DNA from: Gibbula magus
Lineage: Eukaryota > Mollusca > Gastropoda > Trochida > Trochidae
DNA length: 64,000 bases
Reading direction: 5' to 3'
Assembly (NCBI GenBank): GCA_936450465.1
Contig: OW388300.1
Coordinates: 18,973,232 to 19,037,231, forward strand
Within the stretch, counting starts at the first letter, position 1; each line of letters starts with the position of its first letter. This document shows positions 59,487 through 64,000 of the stretch, piece by piece. The notes under the pieces were generated by a model that worked only from the letters and a program-made list of their open reading frames with translations, did not search any database and had not been told where the DNA came from. Position numbers and translations under genes: made by a program.

Positions 59487-59614
59487 GGTGTAAGCAGTTT
59501 ATACAAATACTTTTCCGAGTATATGCGCTGATACACCTACAGATTGAGTCAAAGTGCCCCTGAGCCAATCTGTAGGTGTATCATCTCATACGCTCGGACA
59601 AATATCACTTACAC
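59487..59614. repeat. Imperfect foldback
   Basis: GATACACCTACAGATTG and CAATCTGTAGGTGTATC flank a short centre. The arms extend imperfectly to GGTGTAAG and CTTACAC. Confidence 0.75.
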
Positions 59615-59851
59615 AGTTGTTACAAGTGTACGGTATCTGTCATCTGAATAACCATTGGCGGATGTTGCTCGATTTTAATTGGAAACTAGTAAAGATATTT
59701 GACGATGAATATGAAAGTTGAGTGAAATTTTGGAACTGACATCAGCTAAAATGATATTTTGGCAAGTATTAAAGTCAAAATGAAACATTGTGAAATCCTA
59801 GGTTTAAATTGATGTTTTGGATCATCTGGAAAAAATATAGTTAGGGATTTA

Positions 59852-61163
59852 AACTACCAGGCAAAAGAAAGTATACACCTTAGTTGGTTTTATCATATAC
59901 TGAACAGCAAAAGAAACTTGAGTCCACTGTAACAATTTCGTAATTACTGATAACGCTGTATTGAGCAAATTTATAATACCAGAGCATTCAAATTTTTTCA
60001 CAAACATTATGTTAATAACGTGTTGAACAACATGCTGACATAACGAAAAGTCAACAGTGGTGTAGAACTTCTGCAGAGAATTATCTTGTGCCATAGTCAT
60101 TCTATGGGCAAACAGTAACATTCCTGTTCGGATGATGAAGGGCCCAATGTGCTTTACATACAAATGGAACATGTGGAACATGAAGTTGTTTGATGCAAAA
60201 CCCCTGTCTTTGCTGGTGTTGATTTGACGTTATGACGTCATTTTGAATTTCATTCAGATTGGTTTTATGGGTCTCATTTTGATAAAATGTCAAGGTATTG
60301 CATTATTTTTCGGTTCCACGAGCACATTTACAGTCCTGCATCTGTTCAGCATGCAATCGGCCAATATCCCAGTTTCCGAAAATTTCATGGTTTTTTTTTT
60401 GCCAAGCGTTAACTTCTGAAACATTGAGGCTTTTCACAGAGCTAGTCTCGGATTACATCACGAGTAATTTGAATTTTACCGGGCTCATGCAGATAATGTT
60501 ACCATGACCACATGTGACGTGCATTTTCGCGAACTAATACCCTTTGATTTTGCAATGGTAACCATCTGTACTCTACAGTACCAATAGCTCAACATGGTCT
60601 CCGACATTTACTAATGATATGACAAACCATGGGCTGATATGCAAACAGGAATTATAATCATTAAAACTCGCGTTTCTTTGCTGTTCAGTATATGGATGAT
60701 TTTCAATTACACATATCTTGAGTTTTCGACGTCGTACTCTAAAACTGAATAGTGTAGGCCTTTTAGTCATCTGTCAAAGAATTCTTCTACGTCATTATAT
60801 TTTTTTTACAAATAAATTTAAAATTTAAAAGATTTTCAAAAGTTAATTTGGATAAATGACAACTGTTCAACGACAGAGAAGACACATTCTATGTGAAAAT
60901 CAAGAAATGTGCCTCATTCTGTACACGTTTACAACATTTTAAACATGGCAGGGGTAATGTTGATGTACAATTCATTTCTTACCCCTGTCAACATTAAAGA
61001 AAGACATTTTAACTAAAAAATAACCAATCGCCAATTGATTCATTCTAACAGCTACAGATAAGTGGTGTTGTATCGTGCCATAATCAAATGAATCTCATTT
61101 CTTATTAAAATGTTGAATATATCGAAACCAAATTAGGTGTGTACTTTCTTTTGCCTGGCAGTT
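59852..61163. mobile_element. 1.3-kb Tc1/mariner-like element, no intact gene
   Basis: Ends AACTACCAGGCAAAAGAAAG and CTTTCTTTTGCCTGGCAGTT are inverse, flanked by TA within TTTAAA. Length 1312 bp suits mariner, but a second TIR pair lies inside and no transposase motif was seen. Confidence 0.75.
59900..60688. mobile_element. Inner element with its own TIRs
   Basis: CTGAACAGCAAAAGAAAC and GTTTCTTTGCTGTTCAG are near-inverse and flanked by TA. The ends resemble those of the outer element, so the two families are probably related. Confidence 0.7.
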
Positions 61164-62040
61164 TAAATGCCGGAGCTTGTCAACGTGATTTATACAACCA
61201 TATCAAGAAGTATCTTTTTAAATTAAACACAGTGATCTATTTATTCATTGCATCCTTGGTCTAAAATAACATTTTGGATCATCTGTATTATCATCGTACT
61301 TTATAACTAACCTCTGAAGTTTGTCTAAAGCTGCATGTCATTCGCTAGACAAAATGTCATCATACAATCCGAAACTAAAGAAGTTGTCAATGCACAAAAT
61401 TGTTTCCAAATAAATCAATGTCCATTGCATATATCTTCGCCCAGCTGTTGACAGACTTCCGCTAGAGTGCATATCCACCTGACAACCTGTTGACCACAGC
61501 ATAGAAGCGGCGCCTCGTCATACCAAAATATGCTTCATTTCCATGTTCCAACAGAAGGGTTGCCATGGTTACCAGAGTCTGCAATACAGGGAAGGTATTG
61601 ATTCTAGAGAACTCGTCTGCAGCTCCAAGATGGCGGTAAGATGTGGGCGACGCGCTACTTTAGATCGTGTCGTGTGTCAAAGATGTCATTTGTGATTCAT
61701 AAAGTCATAATACGTCTAAAAATACTCTTAATGCGAAGTAAACAATCTTTGAAGTGATCCATTATCTATACAGGTTGTATTTGGTCGCTAATGGAGGATA
61801 TGTTATATCAAAGACGACTACCGTGGACTATACATTAGCGTTCAAAAGAATGTTTATCAAATTATATATACGATTTCTGATTACAGGATAGATTGAAACA
61901 CGCTAAATAAAATCCCCCAAAGCAAACTTTACTAATTACTATTATTATATTATTATTTAATATCGATTATTATTATTATAATTATTTATATTGGCACATG
62001 CCTATTGTATACATATCCTCACTGAGTTGGAAACATAGAG
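61164..62040. other. Stretch with a promoter-like spot
   Basis: 61440-61660 is less AT-rich than its surroundings and holds the motifs listed for 61559-61641. Otherwise no coding sequence. An ATT microsatellite-like stretch is at 61922-61980. Confidence 0.35.
61559..61641 (+). promoter_or_regulatory. Possible promoter: X-box-like and YY1-like motifs
   Basis: GTTGCCATGGTTAC (61559-61572) is one base off an RFX X-box. Fifty-odd bases later CCAAGATGGCGG (61625-61636) matches the YY1 motif common at animal start sites, and ATGGCG/gtaaga could be a minimal first exon with donor. No downstream exon was found within the window. Confidence 0.25.
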
Positions 62041-62772
62041 ATTATTACCCGAGGAAGTGTGTCATTTGCCTTTTACGAAACGAGTGTGAATTTTTGTATT
62101 GCCCGAGCGAGAGCGAGGGTTATACATAAATTTGCACGAGTTTCGTTAAAGTCATACGGCACACTTTCGAGTGTAATAATTTCTTTATTACCCATTCTAT
62201 TCCTTTTTATTCGCGTAAAATCAGTCAAAAACGACCCACTTCTCTGACGACGGCAAGCGACAGTGACGTCACGAACAATCGTTTTATGACGTCACAGACG
62301 AAAAGTACGGGAAGTCGTGGTGAAACAATGGTTGCTAGGCAAACGTGATATGTGCACATGTGCTCATATCAATAATATTAACTCGGTTATTTTTAACCAT
62401 ATGGGTAATAAAACCGGTTACTGTCCGGCGCTCAATTAATAATTATTCTGACTGCCGTCCTATCGTACCGGGTACCCACCGCACTGCTTGGTAGACAGAA
62501 GTGCAGTTGTTGTACTGTGCCTTTAATACAAAAGATACCCAGATGAATCTTGACCACGTATGTAACGTCATCTGCTAGTTTGGTGTATTAATCAGACAGT
62601 TTCAAAGTCATTAGAAAATAAAAGTAAACTGAATTGGTCAAGTACGATGTGTTACTTTACTTTACAGGTGAAATGACTTTGTGAAGATTATTCCACATAA
62701 CAATATATTGTACATGTAAGTATTTGACATTTCAGATTATGAGAAAAGATATTGTATAACACGGAAGAGTCG
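62041..62772. other. Noncoding stretch with palindromic repeat
   Basis: 62040-62200 has imperfect inverted blocks (ACGAAACGAGTGTGAATTTT and AATTTGCACGAGTTTCGTTA) typical of a foldback element. No gene. Confidence 0.45.
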
Positions 62773-63070
62773 TAAAGGAACTGTAGCATGTCACGAAATT
62801 AAATCGATCTCACAAAATGGGAAAATAAATGTTACCAATTGCTAAGCAATCCTCCTCAACCATGAAACAGGGTTCTAAAACAAATGGCTATGGTTCGGTT
62901 AAGCAATGCGGATTTATTTCCCATCTTCGAATTATAAAAAGATGCTTAAAGCATAGGTTTTCCTTTCAGAACTCACGATGTTGTATTCTTATAGTCTATA
63001 TAGGTGAAATGACTTGTTCGAATAAGTTGGCACAAATGTGTGTTCTCCAAATTAATTATTCCACATAAAC
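62773..63070. mobile_element. Diverged TTAA MITE family 1 fragment (left part)
   Basis: AAAGGAACTGTAGCATG and GGTTCTAAAAC match the left part of the copy at 31274. No right end found. Confidence 0.45.
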
Positions 63071-63394
63071 TCACAGGCAAAAGAAACTATACCAAAATAA
63101 TTTCTTTTCCAAAAATATCAAACTAGTGTTTTAATTTGGAATTTTATAATTCAACAACATCACTTGGGCACAACTTTAAACGTACCCAGTGAAAAATGAT
63201 GTATGTTCCCAGATATTGACTTTAACGAACTTTTTTCATCAAAAATGTATTGCACCCAAATAAGGACAAGATGGAGTCGAACGGTATAAAAACCGCCAAT
63301 CATCATGTTAAGCAACACTGTCGTTACGACCACACATTTTGCATACCAAGACTGCACGCTAAAAAGCGAGGGAGGGAACTGTGTACCCTGCAGT

Positions 63395-63560
63395 TGGGAG
63401 CACGACGTGCCCAGGTTGATTGCATCTTCGGCGGCGCCCAATCTACAATAATTAGGCTTCAGCAATTAAGGATACAAACAGGTCAGACCAATGGCATGAC
63501 AAGATTCGGAAAACCGAGTGTCATCAACGCCAAAGGAAATTTACGCCGCCATATTTGACA
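63395..63560 (+). pseudogene. Tc1-like transposase remnant (helix-turn-helix part)
   Basis: The frame reads GARRAQVDCIFGGAQSTIIR, then LQQLRIQTGQTN and FGKPSVINAK, resembling the DNA-binding region and GRPR-like linker of Tc1 transposases (GRPR replaced by FGKP). No catalytic part follows. A CAGGCAAAAGAAAC end at 63074 may be its terminus. Confidence 0.5.
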
Positions 63561-63632
63561 TCTGCGGAATCATTTCGTCACAGTGATTCAGCTTTGGTCG
63601 AACATGATTTGGGCAGCAGAAGTACAGTCAGA

Positions 63633-63838
63633 TGGGCTCTGTTCCATAACAGAAAGCGCTTATAATCGCTCATTCAGCGCTACATTAAACTTCTCTTTAA
63701 CGCGATTGCTCAATGTAGCGCTACGTAGCAAAGCGAGCAAACCTCGAGGAATCACACCGTGTCGTTCAGGAGGAATGAGCGCTCAATGTAGCACTCGATG
63801 AGTGATTATAAGCGCTCGCTGTTATGGAACAGAGCCCA
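63633..63838. mobile_element. TGGGCTCTGTTCC MITE, copy 2
   Basis: Ends TGGGCTCTGTTCCATAACAG and its inverse are perfect over about 18 bp. The interior is made of AGCGCT and GAGCGATT palindromes. 206 bp. Confidence 0.9.
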
Positions 63839-63857
63839 GGCGTGTTTAGGAACATGG

Positions 63858-63985
63858 TATTCAACATCCTCGGTTACTCATGGTTTTATGTATGCTCCGT
63901 TACTCTCCACTACATTACCCATGGTGATATAGTGGAGAGTAGCGGAGCATATATAAAACCATGGGTAACCGAGGATGGGTATTCA
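63858..63985. repeat. Foldback with about 55-bp arms
   Basis: CATCCTCGGTTACTCATGG at the left and CCATGGGTAACCGAGGATG at the right, meeting around TAGTGGAGAGTA/TACTCTCCACTA. Close to the window end. Confidence 0.85.
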
Positions 63986-64000
63986 ATGACAATGACCTTT

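Noticed and set aside
59849..60293. Minus-strand ORFs of 110 and 63 residues
   Set aside because: Inside the Tc1-like element but without helix-turn-helix or DDE/D motifs.

Overview
The window is animal nuclear DNA. It has GT-AG introns, AT-rich noncoding sequence, tRNA-derived SINEs and many small DNA transposons. The repeat families (CCGT-rich elements, ATCCCCCGCC-ended elements, a SINE ending in CTCACC units) and the protein encoded suggest a marine lophotrochozoan, most likely a mollusc. That taxon is an inference from remembered repeat styles, not a search result.

One host gene can be read with confidence: a class I unconventional myosin, closest to Myo1d, on the + strand. Twenty-two coding exons run from 12558 to 42489. 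They start inside the P-loop glycine and end at a TGA. All splice sites are GT-AG and all phases join without a break. The 903 encoded residues match the length of vertebrate MYO1D from the same glycine onward, so only about the first 100 residues are missing. They are not visible in 1-12557 and presumably lie upstream of the window. The protein has a complete motor core from the P-loop on (P-loop, switch I, switch II, actin-binding segments, converter), one good and one degenerate IQ motif, and a TH1 tail with a PH-like core.

Layout: 1-12557 is intron or upstream sequence filled with SINEs, TTAA-flanked MITEs, a 147-bp tandem array and a foldback carrying a hammerhead-like motif. Region 12558-42489 is the myosin gene. 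Its two largest introns have been inflated by transposons: a 4.5-kb long-TIR element with a decayed nuclease-like gene (16708-21202), and a three-layer nest containing a mariner (about 25150-29170). Region 42490-51115 is 3' UTR and AT-rich sequence with tandem repeats, a 42-bp repeat array and one possible orphan terminal exon. Region 51116-64000 is gene-poor and rich in transposons (448-bp MITEs with 9-bp target duplications, nested Tc1/mariner-like elements, foldbacks). It holds one promoter-like spot near 61.6 kb.

The most unusual material is the long-TIR transposon with a FEN/XPG-like acidic signature and a cysteine-rich tail, the hammerhead-like motifs in two foldbacks, and two myosin exons whose 3' splice site has a duplicated decoy copy upstream. 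No bacterial features, CRISPR arrays or operons are present.
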